Of a DNA stretch of 64,000 bases, positions 34,440-44,066 are shown piece after piece. This DNA comes from Mycobacterium simiae (GTDB taxonomy: Bacteria; Actinomycetota; Actinomycetes; Mycobacteriales; Mycobacteriaceae). Each line of letters starts with the position of its first letter. The stretch's first letter is position 1. A program made the position numbers and the translations under genes. The DNA is taken from NCBI RefSeq assembly GCF_010727605.1, contig NZ_AP022568.1, forward strand, positions 2,232,001 to 2,296,000. The letters run 5' to 3'. The notes beneath the pieces are model-generated. The model saw only the letters and a list, made by a program, of their open reading frames with translations. It did no database searches and was not told the DNA's origin.

Positions 34440-35134
34440 AAACCCTCTGGCGCAGATACTTTCACGTCGGAAGCGCCGCATCGGAAGATCACCAGGCTGA
34501 CCGCCACCACGGCCGCCACCAGAATGAACACCGGAGCGATGAAGAATCGGGACAGGGTCGCGCCGAGAAACGCACCGGCACACATGGTGACGACGACGGC
34601 GAAGCGCAACGTTTGGCGCTCGCCCGTGCCACCGGCCAGCCGGCTGTCCAGACCGAGGCTGACGATCGTCGACGTCAACACCGTGGTGGACAATTCCGGG
34701 ATTCCGAACTGGCGCGCGCTCGAGTGCTGCAGGCCGAACGTCACCGCCAGGAAGCCGATCATGATCAGTTTGGAGTTGTCGTGATAGTGCAGCACACCCG
34801 TGCCGGCCAGCACCGACAAGGTAAGCAGCAACACGATTTCGGTGGCCAGCACGGTGGTGATCCAGGCGCGGGCCCGCTCGCCGAAAAACCTGGATAGTCG
34901 ACCGCTGAAGATGGTCGTGACGACGAAGGTGGGCAGCGCGACCGACACCGCCGTCAGGTCGATGTTGGTGCGCGGGGCCAGCCAGAAGCCGAGGAAGATC
35001 ACGTTGCCGGTCATGTTGGCGACGAACACGTGGCCGAGAACCAAGATGCTGATCGAATCGGCCAGACCGGTGGCGAAGGTCAACAACAGCAACGCCGCAA
35101 CGGTCAACCGCTCAGACACCGGCGACGTAGCCAC
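34436..35134 (-). CDS. DUF1275 (YoaK) membrane protein
   Basis: A 232-residue protein with six hydrophobic helices and the DUF1275 opening FATGLADSISILVLGHVFVANMTGN (central part). The family function is unknown. The frame is open well upstream; I use GTG 35134 since earlier positions overlap the Mce-associated gene and have no family similarity. No ribosome site is evident. In H37Rv Rv0179c and Rv0178 are neighbours, so this gene is an insertion. Confidence 0.8.
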   Translation of the reverse strand: MATSPVSERLTVAALLLLTFATGLADSISILVLGHVFVANMTGNVIFLGFWLAPRTNIDLTAVSVALPTFVVTTIFSGRLSRFFGERARAWITTVLATEIVLLLTLSVLAGTGVLHYHDNSKLIMIGFLAVTFGLQHSSARQFGIPELSTTVLTSTIVSLGLDSRLAGGTGERQTLRFAVVVTMCAGAFLGATLSRFFIAPVFILVAAVVAVSLVIFRCGASDVKVSAPEGF

Positions 35135-35163
35135 CGGGGCAGTATATTTCGATGCCGCGCCGG

Positions 35164-35871
35164 CTACGGATGCGGTGTCAGATCCAACGAGGTGACGGTC
35201 GTCATCCGGGTCACCAGCCAGCGCCCCTGCACGCGTTTCATGAATAGCCGGTAGGACAAATACTTCAGCGCCGGGATGTTCTTGGTCAGCGGGCTGGTGG
35301 AGGTGGTGTTGGTGTAGACGATCACAACCGCGTTCTGGCCGTCCAGCGATTCGACCGCGGCGCCGGTGACCTGGGTGGTGTTGGTGATCTTGGCTTGCTT
35401 GTTCGGGGCGACGATGGCATCGACGAATTTGCGGTACTGCGCCTCGAAGTCGCCGCTGAGGTAGTTCGCCGCGCGGTCGGCCAGGCTGTCCATGTTCTCC
35501 GGCGTGTAGGTCCACAGCGTCGTGATCGCATTGGCGGCCGTGCGCGCCACGTTCAGCTTGGTGGCCGCCGCGGCCCGATCAGACAGGTAGGGCTGCATGG
35601 CCGCGCCCGCGAACGCCGCGGAGCCGACGAACAGCACCGCGGCCACCACGATGGCGACTGCCGCCCACTTTCCGGCCAGCCACCGCCGCCGGCGGCCACC
35701 CTGCTCGGGCGGTGCCGCGGATTCCTCCGCATTTTGACCCTCGGAGCCCGGCTGCTCCGCATCGACTTCTGTTGGCGCCGAGCTGGTTTGGCCCTCACTG
35801 GCCTCATCGGAGGCCGTATCGGCTGACTCGTCGACGGTCAGATCACCTGCTGCAGGCTGCTTATCTTCCAC
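35164..35871 (-). CDS. Mce-associated membrane protein (Rv0178-like)
   Basis: A 235-residue protein with an acidic, low-complexity first 75 residues, one membrane helix (WAAVAIVVAAVLFVGSAAFAG) and an extracytoplasmic NTF2-like domain typical of Mam proteins (YLSGDFEAQYRKFVDAIV). It is the last gene of the mce1 operon. GTG 35871 has GGGAAGGGAA upstream and lies within the end of the previous gene. Mam proteins are thought to stabilise or assist the Mce lipid transport complex. Confidence 0.88.
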   Translation of the reverse strand: MEDKQPAAGDLTVDESADTASDEASEGQTSSAPTEVDAEQPGSEGQNAEESAAPPEQGGRRRRWLAGKWAAVAIVVAAVLFVGSAAFAGAAMQPYLSDRAAAATKLNVARTAANAITTLWTYTPENMDSLADRAANYLSGDFEAQYRKFVDAIVAPNKQAKITNTTQVTGAAVESLDGQNAVVIVYTNTTSTSPLTKNIPALKYLSYRLFMKRVQGRWLVTRMTTVTSLDLTPHP

Positions 35872-36395
35872 TGATTCCCTTCCCGCGTAGCAGTTGCCGT
35901 CCAACGGTTGGTGTTCTCGAAGACCTGCTTCTGGTCGGGCGACTTGGACGTCACTTCGGTCGCCACCATCACGATCGCGCTGCCATCGTCATTCCATCGC
36001 TCCACGGCCGCACCGAGGATGGCGCCTTTGGCCGGTTCCGCCCGGGCGACCTGCAACAGAATCTCGTTGGCTTTGTCGTGGTATTCCTTCGCGAAATCGC
36101 CTGTCGCCTGGTCCATGACCCGCATCACGTAGTCGTTCGCGTGGTAGGGGTCAATAGAGGTGAACTGGGTCATGAAGCCCGTCACATAGTTGAGCACTTC
36201 GCGGTTCTTCGAAGCGTCTCGTACCCGGGATTCATGCGAGACCAGCATCAAGGTGGTCAGCGTGATCGCCACCACCATCAGCACCCCCGCGGCAGCACTG
36301 GCGACGGGTAGACCCCACCGCCGTCGCAGCGTCTCCGGCCCTGTCGCGACAAGCAGCGACTCTTCGCCGGGTGCAAACTTGCGGCGGGGACTCAT
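35838..36395 (-). CDS. Mce-associated membrane protein (Rv0177-like)
   Basis: A 185-residue Mam protein: short basic N-terminus, one membrane helix (GLPVASAAAGVLMVVAITLT) and a periplasmic NTF2-like domain (DYVMRVMDQATGDFAKEYH). ATG 36395 forms an ATGA overlap with the preceding RDD gene. It overlaps the next gene by 34 bp. Part of mce1. Confidence 0.88.
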   Translation of the reverse strand: MSPRRKFAPGEESLLVATGPETLRRRWGLPVASAAAGVLMVVAITLTTLMLVSHESRVRDASKNREVLNYVTGFMTQFTSIDPYHANDYVMRVMDQATGDFAKEYHDKANEILLQVARAEPAKGAILGAAVERWNDDGSAIVMVATEVTSKSPDQKQVFENTNRWTATATREGNQWKISSLQQVI

Positions 36396-37357
36396 TTCCC
36401 ATTCCCCGGCGGCTTCGGCTTCGTCAGCACGGCGAGATCGTCGACGCGCCACCGACCGTCGCCCTCCTTGGCGAAGTTGACCCGCACGGTCGCGGTGATG
36501 TAGCGCTCGTCGGGCGCCACCCCCCGGCGTCCCTGCATGAACAACAACATCGTCGCCCGATCCGGCGAGGCCGATTCGATCGAGCTGTCGGTCACCCAAT
36601 ACTCGTTGATGACCGGGTTTCCCTTTTCGACGATGTCCTGCTGGGCCTTGAGCTGGCCGCGGTATTTGTCGGTGGCCAACGACTGTGCCCGGGTGAAGTC
36701 GTCGCGCAACGTCTTCGGGTCGTAGGTCAGCATCTGCGCGACGATCTTCGGTCCCTGAATCGCGATCTGCGCCTGGGTCTGATCGGTAGCCCGGTCACGG
36801 GAGTACACCACCGCGTAGCTCATGACGACGCCGGCCAGGCACAGCCCGGCGGCGGCAAGCACCGCGACGGTGGTCCACCGTCGGACGTCCGGCCGTGCGA
36901 TTTGGGAGAACCGCACCTCCGTGCGCAACAGCATGTCGGCGAAGGTCCGATGACCCGAATCCCACAGCGGCCAAAGCCATCCCACCACCGATAGGGTGTC
37001 GAGCAGGTGAGCCACGTCGCGCAGCAACAGACCCCAGGCGCCGACGCCTCCACCGTCGCGTCGGGTTACCGCGATGCCGCACAGGGCGCGGCCCAGGCTC
37101 CAGCCGATCGTCGGCGGCAACAGCAAGCGGTTGACCAACAGCGCCAAGACAGCCAGGGCCAACACGCAAATCGAGACCCACCACCACGCGCCGCCTGCCG
37201 GCACCGTAAACGACACCAACGCCATGGTCGTCGCCACGGCGACGGGCGGCAGCACGTCGACAGTTAAGGCACACAGACGAATATGCCAGGACGCCAAGGC
37301 GTTCTGTGATGACACTTGGTTGGCCGTGATGGGAGTTTCCTCGACCACCACCGTCAC
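36392..37357 (-). CDS. Mce-associated RDD-family membrane protein (Rv0176-like)
   Basis: A 321-residue protein that fuses an N-terminal RDD domain (three to four helices, RLCALTVDVLPPVAVAT) to an additional membrane helix near residue 175 and a Mam-type extracytoplasmic domain. GTG 37357 overlaps the previous stop by 4 bp. Its position is conserved in mce1 operons. The specific role is unknown. Confidence 0.88.
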   Translation of the reverse strand: MTVVVEETPITANQVSSQNALASWHIRLCALTVDVLPPVAVATTMALVSFTVPAGGAWWWVSICVLALAVLALLVNRLLLPPTIGWSLGRALCGIAVTRRDGGGVGAWGLLLRDVAHLLDTLSVVGWLWPLWDSGHRTFADMLLRTEVRFSQIARPDVRRWTTVAVLAAAGLCLAGVVMSYAVVYSRDRATDQTQAQIAIQGPKIVAQMLTYDPKTLRDDFTRAQSLATDKYRGQLKAQQDIVEKGNPVINEYWVTDSSIESASPDRATMLLFMQGRRGVAPDERYITATVRVNFAKEGDGRWRVDDLAVLTKPKPPGNGK

Positions 37358-38163
37358 TTCGTCACCTGGTCGAGCTTGGCGATCCGGTACTGGCCTTCGT
37401 CGAGCGCCATCTTCACCCGGAGCCGGTAGCCGGTCTCGTTCTGCGATTGATCGCTGGCCACCTTGACGCGCATTGCCACCAGCACGTCGACCGAACCGTC
37501 ATTGTTGGTGCGCTCGACGGCCGCCCGGACGTCGGAAACCTGAACGTGGACGTTCGACTCCTTATATGCCTGCACCAGCATGCCGGTGTACAGCAGCGCC
37601 TGGGCGCGGAACGCATCCGTGCCGCAGTCGATGATCTTCTGTTCGCTGGCGATCATCGCGTTGGTGTCGGGCGCCTGCGTGGCCGCAACGCAGTCGATCG
37701 CGGCCTTGAGCGCCGCGGCGTTGTTGCGCGCGATCTCCTGGGTCTGGTGGTGGTACCGCAACGCGAAGTAACCACCCGTGCCGACGGCCGCGGCGAACAG
37801 CAGCAGAGCCGCGGCGATGCCGGCCAACCAGCCGCGGGTCAGCCGCGACGGGCGGCGCTCGGTCGCGTCGTCGTCGACCGCCGCCGGATCGTCGGCCCCG
37901 ATCGTGGCGTCCAGCTCAGGATCCGCGTCAGTGTCACTTACAGCGACGTCGGCCTCGGCTGCGTCCTCGGGCTGGGCCGCCGCGTCCGCGGCGGCCTCGG
38001 CTTCGACCTGGGAATCCGGCGAATCCTCGGACGTCAGCGGGGAGTTGCTGTCGTCGGCGACGTCGTCCGATTCCTCGCGGGTCTTCGGCCGTCTCCGACG
38101 CATACGGCTAAGCATCGACATCGGTGGTGGGTTCAGCCGGCGGGCGCCAGCATCTCCTTCCAT
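37354..38163 (-). CDS. Mce-associated membrane protein (Rv0175-like)
   Basis: A 269-residue protein with a strongly acidic cytoplasmic N-terminus of about 115 residues, one helix (WLAGIAAALLLFAAAVGTGG) and a Mam extracytoplasmic domain. ATG 38163 has AGGAG upstream and overlaps mce1F by 31 bp. ATG 38121 would remove that overlap but loses the ribosome site. Confidence 0.86.
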   Translation of the reverse strand: MEGDAGARRLNPPPMSMLSRMRRRRPKTREESDDVADDSNSPLTSEDSPDSQVEAEAAADAAAQPEDAAEADVAVSDTDADPELDATIGADDPAAVDDDATERRPSRLTRGWLAGIAAALLLFAAAVGTGGYFALRYHHQTQEIARNNAAALKAAIDCVAATQAPDTNAMIASEQKIIDCGTDAFRAQALLYTGMLVQAYKESNVHVQVSDVRAAVERTNNDGSVDVLVAMRVKVASDQSQNETGYRLRVKMALDEGQYRIAKLDQVTK

Positions 38164-39683
38164 CCGTCGTCTCCTGTTTTGGTCGAGTTTTCGACGGAGT
38201 ATTTGACCCCGTCGGGGCCCACCAGTTCACCGCTCTGGGGACTGTATACCGCTGAGGGAGGTCCGGCGGGGGTGTAGACACACGGGTTGGGCTGCTGTCC
38301 GTTGCACTGCACGCTACCCGACCCCGGCCGCGTCAACGGGTCGCTGGTCGGCGGCGGCGTCCCGGCCACTCGGTCCGAGGGAGCCGGGTTCATGCCGTTG
38401 TTGATCGATGGCGCCGGGATCACCATGCCGGGACGCACCGACTGATCACAGCGCGCGCCCGGTGCCGGGCAGGTCAGGATCTGATTCGGGTCGCCGAACC
38501 AGGGGTTCGTCCCGGCCGGCACGTACGGCCGGGGGTCGCGGCACTCGCGCGGCGTGGCCGCCCGCTTCCCCGGGACGTCAGTGCACGGAATGTTCCGGGA
38601 ACCCCGCACGCTGTTGGCCGGCGTATCCATCGGAATCTTGCAGTACGTTCCGGTCGGCAACGGCTGCAGGCTGGTGTCGGCCGGCGACCGCCACTCCGGA
38701 GCCGGGATGAAGCCGGTCAGACACGGCGGCGGCTGGTTGATCGACAACGCCAGGTCCAGGGCGGCCTGGTTCGGGAACGGCGCGGCCACCGTCTGCGCGA
38801 TCGAGGCGCCCTGCGGCAGGAACACCAGCACCTGCTCGAGGCCGCTGTGGTACCGCTTGAGCAGGTCGAACACCACCTCCAGGTTCGCCAACGTCTGCGG
38901 CAGCGATTCGCGCACATCGCTGAACACCGCGCTGACCTGGTCGGCGGTCGGTGCCGCCTGGGACAGGACGCTGCGCACGTTCTGGTCCCGCGCCGCGGCC
39001 TGCGCCGCCAGCGTGTTCAGGTTGCGCGCCCAGCGTTCGATGTTGCCGCTCGAATTGACCTGACTATCCAGGACCGGACCGGAGTTCTGGATGATGTCGT
39101 TGACGTTGGTGATGTTGGTCCGGAAATCACCGACGATCGCCTGCGTCGAGTCGACCAGACGCTGCAGCGCGGGCCCCAACCCACCCACGGACTCGGCGGT
39201 CTCGTCGAGCAGCGTGGCGATTTTGTCCTTGGGCAACACCGCCAGCCCCCGATTGGCGGTGTCGAGGGCCGGCCCGATCTCGGCGGGCACCGTGCCCTTG
39301 GTGATGGTTTGCCCGGCGGCGAGGTACTTCCCGGGGTTGCCCGCCGAAACCAGGTCCAGGTACTGCTCACCGACGGCCGACACCGAGTGCACATTGGCCA
39401 CCGCGTCGACCGGGATCTTGTACTGGCTGTCGATACTCATCGTGGCCTCGGCACCATGGGTGGTCGGCTCGACGGCGGTGACCTTGCCGATCGTGATGCC
39501 CCGATAGGTGACGTTAGCGGTCGGATACAACCCGCCCGACGCCGGCAGATCCGCCTTGAGCGTGTACCGGCCGATTCCCATCAGGCTGGGCACCTGTAGG
39601 TAGTAGATGCCCAGCACCAGCAGCGAAACCACCGTCAGGACAAGGAACAACCACAGCTGACGTCGGATGAACGGAGTCAGCAA
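38133..39683 (-). CDS. mce1F: Mce1F, lipid-uptake MCE protein
   Basis: A 516-residue MCE-family subunit with an N-terminal membrane anchor (LWLFLVLTVVSLLVLGIYYL), the MCE domain at about residues 40-120 (TANVTYRGITIGKVTAVEPT), a helical needle-forming part and a Pro/Cys-containing tail from about residue 320. Mce1 imports fatty acids and mycolates across the cell envelope. TTG 39683 overlaps lprK by 7 bp. Confidence 0.93.
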   Translation of the reverse strand: MLTPFIRRQLWLFLVLTVVSLLVLGIYYLQVPSLMGIGRYTLKADLPASGGLYPTANVTYRGITIGKVTAVEPTTHGAEATMSIDSQYKIPVDAVANVHSVSAVGEQYLDLVSAGNPGKYLAAGQTITKGTVPAEIGPALDTANRGLAVLPKDKIATLLDETAESVGGLGPALQRLVDSTQAIVGDFRTNITNVNDIIQNSGPVLDSQVNSSGNIERWARNLNTLAAQAAARDQNVRSVLSQAAPTADQVSAVFSDVRESLPQTLANLEVVFDLLKRYHSGLEQVLVFLPQGASIAQTVAAPFPNQAALDLALSINQPPPCLTGFIPAPEWRSPADTSLQPLPTGTYCKIPMDTPANSVRGSRNIPCTDVPGKRAATPRECRDPRPYVPAGTNPWFGDPNQILTCPAPGARCDQSVRPGMVIPAPSINNGMNPAPSDRVAGTPPPTSDPLTRPGSGSVQCNGQQPNPCVYTPAGPPSAVYSPQSGELVGPDGVKYSVENSTKTGDDGWKEMLAPAG

Positions 39684-40870
39684 TTCCGGTCCCCCCTTTC
39701 CACCAGCGGCCCGCCGGGCGCGTCATTCGGGTTCGACGTGTAGCGGACATCGGGGATCATCGTCGCCGGGTCGCGGCCGAACGACTGCTCAAGTGCGCGC
39801 AGCGCGCCCGACAATCCGGTGCCCGTCAGGAAGGCGTTGTCGACGGCGCTGTAGGTGACGTCCAGCGTCAGCGAGATGTTGACGTAGTCACCGCGGAACA
39901 TCTTCGGCACGGTGTCGATGTCGAAGGGCTGCGTCAGGATGAGCTTGAGCGCGCCGATCAGGTACGGCGAGGCGCGACCGAGTTCCTTCAGCGGGCACTG
40001 CAGTGCCTGCAGATCGGTGTGCAGCGGCGCCCGGGCCTCCGACAGATACTGGTCGGCGGCCTGGCTGAGCCGGCCCACCGAGTCGGTGGCGTTGATCAGC
40101 AGGTTCTTGGTGTCGGCGAAGTGCTTGATCAGCGGCGGGAGGTCGGTCAGCACCCGGTCCAGGACGTCGGCCCGACCACCCACATAGGTCAGCAGCCGGT
40201 TGGTGGAGTCGATCGCATGCGTGATGTCGTCGCGCTGCTGGTTGAGCTGGGAGGTGAAGGTGTCCAGCTTGCCGAGGAAGGACCGGATCTGCTCGCCCCG
40301 GCCGTTGAAGATGTTGTAGACCTCGTTCTGCAGCACCTCCAGGTTGGGGATGCCGCCGCCGCGCAAGATCAACGACAGGCTGGCCAACGTTTGCTCGGTG
40401 GTGGGATACGACGATGAGTTCTTCAGCGGAATGGTGTCGCCGTTGCGCAGCAGGTCCTGCGACGGGTTCGGCGGCGCGGCGAGTTCCACGTGCTGGGAAC
40501 CCAGCAGCGACGTCTGGCCGATCCTGGCGATGGCGTTCTTCGGCAGCTTGACGCTTTTCTTTACCCCCAAAGTCAGGGTCGCCACCCAGTTCTTCAGGTT
40601 GATGGCCTTGATCGATCCGACGAAGACGTCGGCGACCATCACCTTGCTGTTGCCGTTGATGGCCAGGGTGTCAGGTACCTGGACGTAGATCGTCATCGAA
40701 TCCGGACCGCTACCCGGCCCGCCGGGGATCGCCACGTTGGAGATGCCCCGCCAGCCGCACGAGCTCAGCACCATGGCAATCACCAGCAGCACCAGCCCGC
40801 GCCAGGCCTGGCGGCGAAGCGGCGCGGCGACGCCGCTCCTCGCGGCGACGCCGCTCATCGCGCGCCTCAC
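39677..40870 (-). CDS. lprK: Mce1E lipoprotein LprK
   Basis: A 397-residue MCE protein that is the lipoprotein of the complex: signal peptide with lipobox LSSC ending at C38. The MCE domain follows (NGNSKVMVADVFVGSIKAIN) and then the helical domain. GTG 40870 overlaps mce1D by 4 bp (GTGA); ATG 40858 is an alternative start. Confidence 0.93.
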   Translation of the reverse strand: MRRAMSGVAARSGVAAPLRRQAWRGLVLLVIAMVLSSCGWRGISNVAIPGGPGSGPDSMTIYVQVPDTLAINGNSKVMVADVFVGSIKAINLKNWVATLTLGVKKSVKLPKNAIARIGQTSLLGSQHVELAAPPNPSQDLLRNGDTIPLKNSSSYPTTEQTLASLSLILRGGGIPNLEVLQNEVYNIFNGRGEQIRSFLGKLDTFTSQLNQQRDDITHAIDSTNRLLTYVGGRADVLDRVLTDLPPLIKHFADTKNLLINATDSVGRLSQAADQYLSEARAPLHTDLQALQCPLKELGRASPYLIGALKLILTQPFDIDTVPKMFRGDYVNISLTLDVTYSAVDNAFLTGTGLSGALRALEQSFGRDPATMIPDVRYTSNPNDAPGGPLVERGDRNC

Positions 40871-42480
40871 TGCCCCAACCCCGCATCAACCGGTGCCGGC
40901 GGTCCCCCGGCATTGGGTGCCGGGGCCACCACCGGCGCGGGTGTCGGAGCGACCGGACCGGGGCGCACCTCCGGACCCGGCGCCGGCGGTTGGACCGGCG
41001 TCGGAGCCCGCAGCCCGATGGGCGGCAGGATCGGATTCTCGTCGTACGCGTTCGGCGGACCCGGCGGCGTCTGCAGGTTCGATTCCACGGGCTCGATGTT
41101 GGGACCGCCCATCAATTCAGACAGCGATTCCGGGGTCATCAGGCCCGCGGTGATCGGTCCTACCTGCTGACCCTGCATACCTGGCGCCACGATCCAGCCG
41201 TGCTGGGTGTTGCGGTGCGACAACGGGGTGTCCGGCACCCAAATGCCGGGGACCGTCGTGTCCTTATAACCGTTGGGCGGCTGCAGCCGCGGCTCGGAGT
41301 ACGCGACCTGCTTGGGCAACGTCTCGGCCGTACTGAACAGGTTCAAGCCGAACGGCAGGTAGTTGAACTTGATCGCGTCGAGGATCGGCGCCAAGTATTG
41401 CGCGCATAACTCCGCCGATTCCTGATACCCGAGCCGGCTGCCGGCCTGGATCGAGCTACAGATGAACTGCATGGGATTGGCGAAGTTCGTGATAGCCGGA
41501 ATGGCGACCACCGAACCGTGCGTCGGGTGATAGATCTGGTTGATGTTCGACGCCGCCGTCGGCAAGATGTGCAGGGCGGTCTCCAGCCCGTTCAGCGGGT
41601 CGGGTTGCAGCAGCGTGTTGGTGGCCGTGGCCAGGTTGTTGACGTCGGTGGCCAGCACCTCGTGGTTCTTGTCCAGCCATGGGCGCACCGTCGTCAACAG
41701 ACTGTCGAACTGCTGAATGGCATTCGACAGGTCCCCGTCGGACGAGGCGAGCCGGCCGGTGACGTCGGCCAGGTTCTGGTTCAACGCGACGAACTGCGCA
41801 TCGTCCTGATGCAGCGCGTTGACGAACAACGCCAGACTGCGCACCACCGCGAAGAAGTCGCCGCGGCCCTCGTTAAGCGCGGTCAACGCCGACGACAGGC
41901 TGTTCAGCGCGGTGTTGATCTGCTTGCTTTTACCGGCCAGGCCGTCCGCGAAGGACGTGATGACCTCACCGAACGGTCCTGTCGGCTGCTCCTTGGTCGG
42001 ACCCAGCTTGGAGATGATGTTGGTGATGCTGTTACGCAGCTCGTCCCATTCCACCGGCACCTGGGTGCGCTCTTCGGGGATCACCGCGTTGTCGCCCAGC
42101 ACCGGCCCGCCCTTGTAGGGCGGCTCCAGCTGAATCGCGCGGGACGCCACCAGGGTGGGGTTGAGGATCACCGCGGAGGCATTGGCGGGGACCTTGTATT
42201 TGTTCGCGTAGTGGAACGTCACCTTCATCTTGTCGCCGACCGGCTCGATGCTGTCGATGGAGCCGACCCGCAGGCCCATGATCTGGACCTTGTCCCCCTT
42301 GTAGAGCGCATTGGCCGCGGGGAAGTAAGCGACCACGGTGTTGTTCGTCAGCTTCTCGAACAGCCGGTAGCCGACGTAGCCGACCACCAGGGCCACCACC
42401 ACGATCAGCGATCCGACAATCACCGTCGTCCGAGAGAACTTGGGCAGACGCACATTGCGGATGTCAAAGATGGTGCTCAA
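40867..42480 (-). CDS. mce1D: Mce1D, MCE protein
   Basis: A 537-residue subunit: membrane anchor (TTVIVGSLIVVVALVVGYVG), MCE domain (NALYKGDKVQIMGLRVGSID), helical part to about residue 310 and a Pro-rich tail over the last 80 residues. It starts at TTG 42480, forming a TTGA overlap with the mce1C stop. Confidence 0.93.
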   Translation of the reverse strand: MSTIFDIRNVRLPKFSRTTVIVGSLIVVVALVVGYVGYRLFEKLTNNTVVAYFPAANALYKGDKVQIMGLRVGSIDSIEPVGDKMKVTFHYANKYKVPANASAVILNPTLVASRAIQLEPPYKGGPVLGDNAVIPEERTQVPVEWDELRNSITNIISKLGPTKEQPTGPFGEVITSFADGLAGKSKQINTALNSLSSALTALNEGRGDFFAVVRSLALFVNALHQDDAQFVALNQNLADVTGRLASSDGDLSNAIQQFDSLLTTVRPWLDKNHEVLATDVNNLATATNTLLQPDPLNGLETALHILPTAASNINQIYHPTHGSVVAIPAITNFANPMQFICSSIQAGSRLGYQESAELCAQYLAPILDAIKFNYLPFGLNLFSTAETLPKQVAYSEPRLQPPNGYKDTTVPGIWVPDTPLSHRNTQHGWIVAPGMQGQQVGPITAGLMTPESLSELMGGPNIEPVESNLQTPPGPPNAYDENPILPPIGLRAPTPVQPPAPGPEVRPGPVAPTPAPVVAPAPNAGGPPAPVDAGLGQ

Positions 42481-44066
42481 TTCTGGCTACCTCCCGTGAC
42501 ACCACTGCCACCCGATCCACCGGGGTTGATGAACGGCGCCGGCAGCTGGTTCCCCGGCCCGGGCGGGGCCGGCGGACCCGGCGGCAATCCCGGCGCGAAC
42601 GTCGACGGCGGCGGCGTCGGGCCGGCGGGCCCCAGGTTCTCGGTGCGCGCACCCGGCGGCGCCTGCGCCGGCAACGGCACCGGTGTGCCCGGAACGTTCG
42701 GCGGTGGGTCGCCCGGACGACCCGCGATCGGCATGCCGGGTGTGGGCGGCAGTCCGTCGGGGTTCGGCGGCGACGTCGCGACGTCGATCGGCGCCGGGAA
42801 CCCGGGCCCGCCGAACGGTCCGACGGTGGCGCCCGCGCACGGCAGCGGGTTCCACGGCCGCGGCAGACCCTCGTCGCCGACGGTGATGTTGCCACCGGGG
42901 TTGGCCGGCGTGTACGAGCACGGCGAGCCGGGCGGGATGGCCGGACCAGGATGGTCGGGCGTGCCCTCCAACACCGGCGGCGCCGGCGGCGGCGCACCAT
43001 TGGGGAAGCGGGTGCCATTCGGGTCGGGCCACCGGTATTCCGGCAGACCCGCGCTGCGCCAGAAGTTCTCCGGGTCGATGCCGCGCTTTTTGAACGCCGC
43101 GTCCACCCAGGGCTGGATGATTTGGTAGAGCGCCAGGTTGTGCAGCACCACCTTGAAGAACGGTCCCGACGCGATGGCCTCGTTCAGGGACGGCAGGAAC
43201 CTGCCAACCTCGGTCAGCCCGTCCGCGACGTCATTCCGGCGATCCACCAGAATCTGGCTGATCGTGCGCAACTGCTCCAGCACGTGGTTCAGGTTCGGGT
43301 TGTCGTTGATCAGGCCCTTGACCTGCTCGGAGAACGCGGCAACATTACTCAGCAGCGCGTTGATGGCCTGCCCACGCTCGTTGAAGGCGGCCAGCAGTGT
43401 CTTGGCGTTGACCAGCAGTCGGTCCACCTGCTCGCTGCGGTCGCCGAGGATGCTGGCCACCTGGTTGGCCTGGGCAAGCAGATGCTTGACCTCCGCGTCC
43501 CGCTTGCCGACCGTGTCGGAGAACTTGGCGACGCCCTCCAGGGCGGCGCTCAGGTGCGGGTAGGTCTGGTCGATGGTCTGCGAGAGCACGTGCAGCGACT
43601 CTTTGACGGTGTCGATGTCCCAGCCGGACGCGGCCTTGGTGACGTCGAAGAAGGCGTCATAGATCTGATACGGCGTCGTGCTCTGGCCGATCGGCAGGGT
43701 GGCCCCGGGCCGCAGCGGTTGGGACCCCCGCGCCTCGATCTCCATGACCTTCTTACCGAGGATGGTGTCGGTGCGGATGGCCAGCCGACTCTCGGTGCCG
43801 ATCGTGTTGGTACCGATCGAGAACTTCATCAGGACGTGGTCGCCGTCGATCTTGAGGCCCTCGACTTTGCCGACGTCCATGCCAGCGATCCGCACCTTGT
43901 CACCGGTGCTGATGCCGCCGGTGTCGGTGAACTGCCCGTAATAGGCGGGCTTGGCGAACAGCACCGGGACACTGGTGAAGCTCTGCCCGACGCCGATCAC
44001 GAGAATCGTGACCACGATGCCCATCAGGCCGAGCCGGAGTCGGTTCGGGGGTTCCAGCGTTCTCAT
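42477..44066 (-). CDS. mce1C: Mce1C, MCE protein
   Basis: A 529-residue subunit with anchor (LGLMGIVVTILVIGVGQSF), MCE domain (STGDKVRIAGMDVGKVEGLK), helical region and a very long Pro/Gly-rich tail of about 170 residues. I choose ATG 44066, which gives the ATGA overlap with mce1B; GTG 44078 is possible. Confidence 0.93.
   Translation of the reverse strand: MRTLEPPNRLRLGLMGIVVTILVIGVGQSFTSVPVLFAKPAYYGQFTDTGGISTGDKVRIAGMDVGKVEGLKIDGDHVLMKFSIGTNTIGTESRLAIRTDTILGKKVMEIEARGSQPLRPGATLPIGQSTTPYQIYDAFFDVTKAASGWDIDTVKESLHVLSQTIDQTYPHLSAALEGVAKFSDTVGKRDAEVKHLLAQANQVASILGDRSEQVDRLLVNAKTLLAAFNERGQAINALLSNVAAFSEQVKGLINDNPNLNHVLEQLRTISQILVDRRNDVADGLTEVGRFLPSLNEAIASGPFFKVVLHNLALYQIIQPWVDAAFKKRGIDPENFWRSAGLPEYRWPDPNGTRFPNGAPPPAPPVLEGTPDHPGPAIPPGSPCSYTPANPGGNITVGDEGLPRPWNPLPCAGATVGPFGGPGFPAPIDVATSPPNPDGLPPTPGMPIAGRPGDPPPNVPGTPVPLPAQAPPGARTENLGPAGPTPPPSTFAPGLPPGPPAPPGPGNQLPAPFINPGGSGGSGVTGGSQN

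Noticed and set aside
38133..38163. Frameshift or fusion at the mce1F / Mce-associated gene overlap
   Set aside because: The 31-bp overlap is a normal out-of-phase overlap with a good ribosome site.
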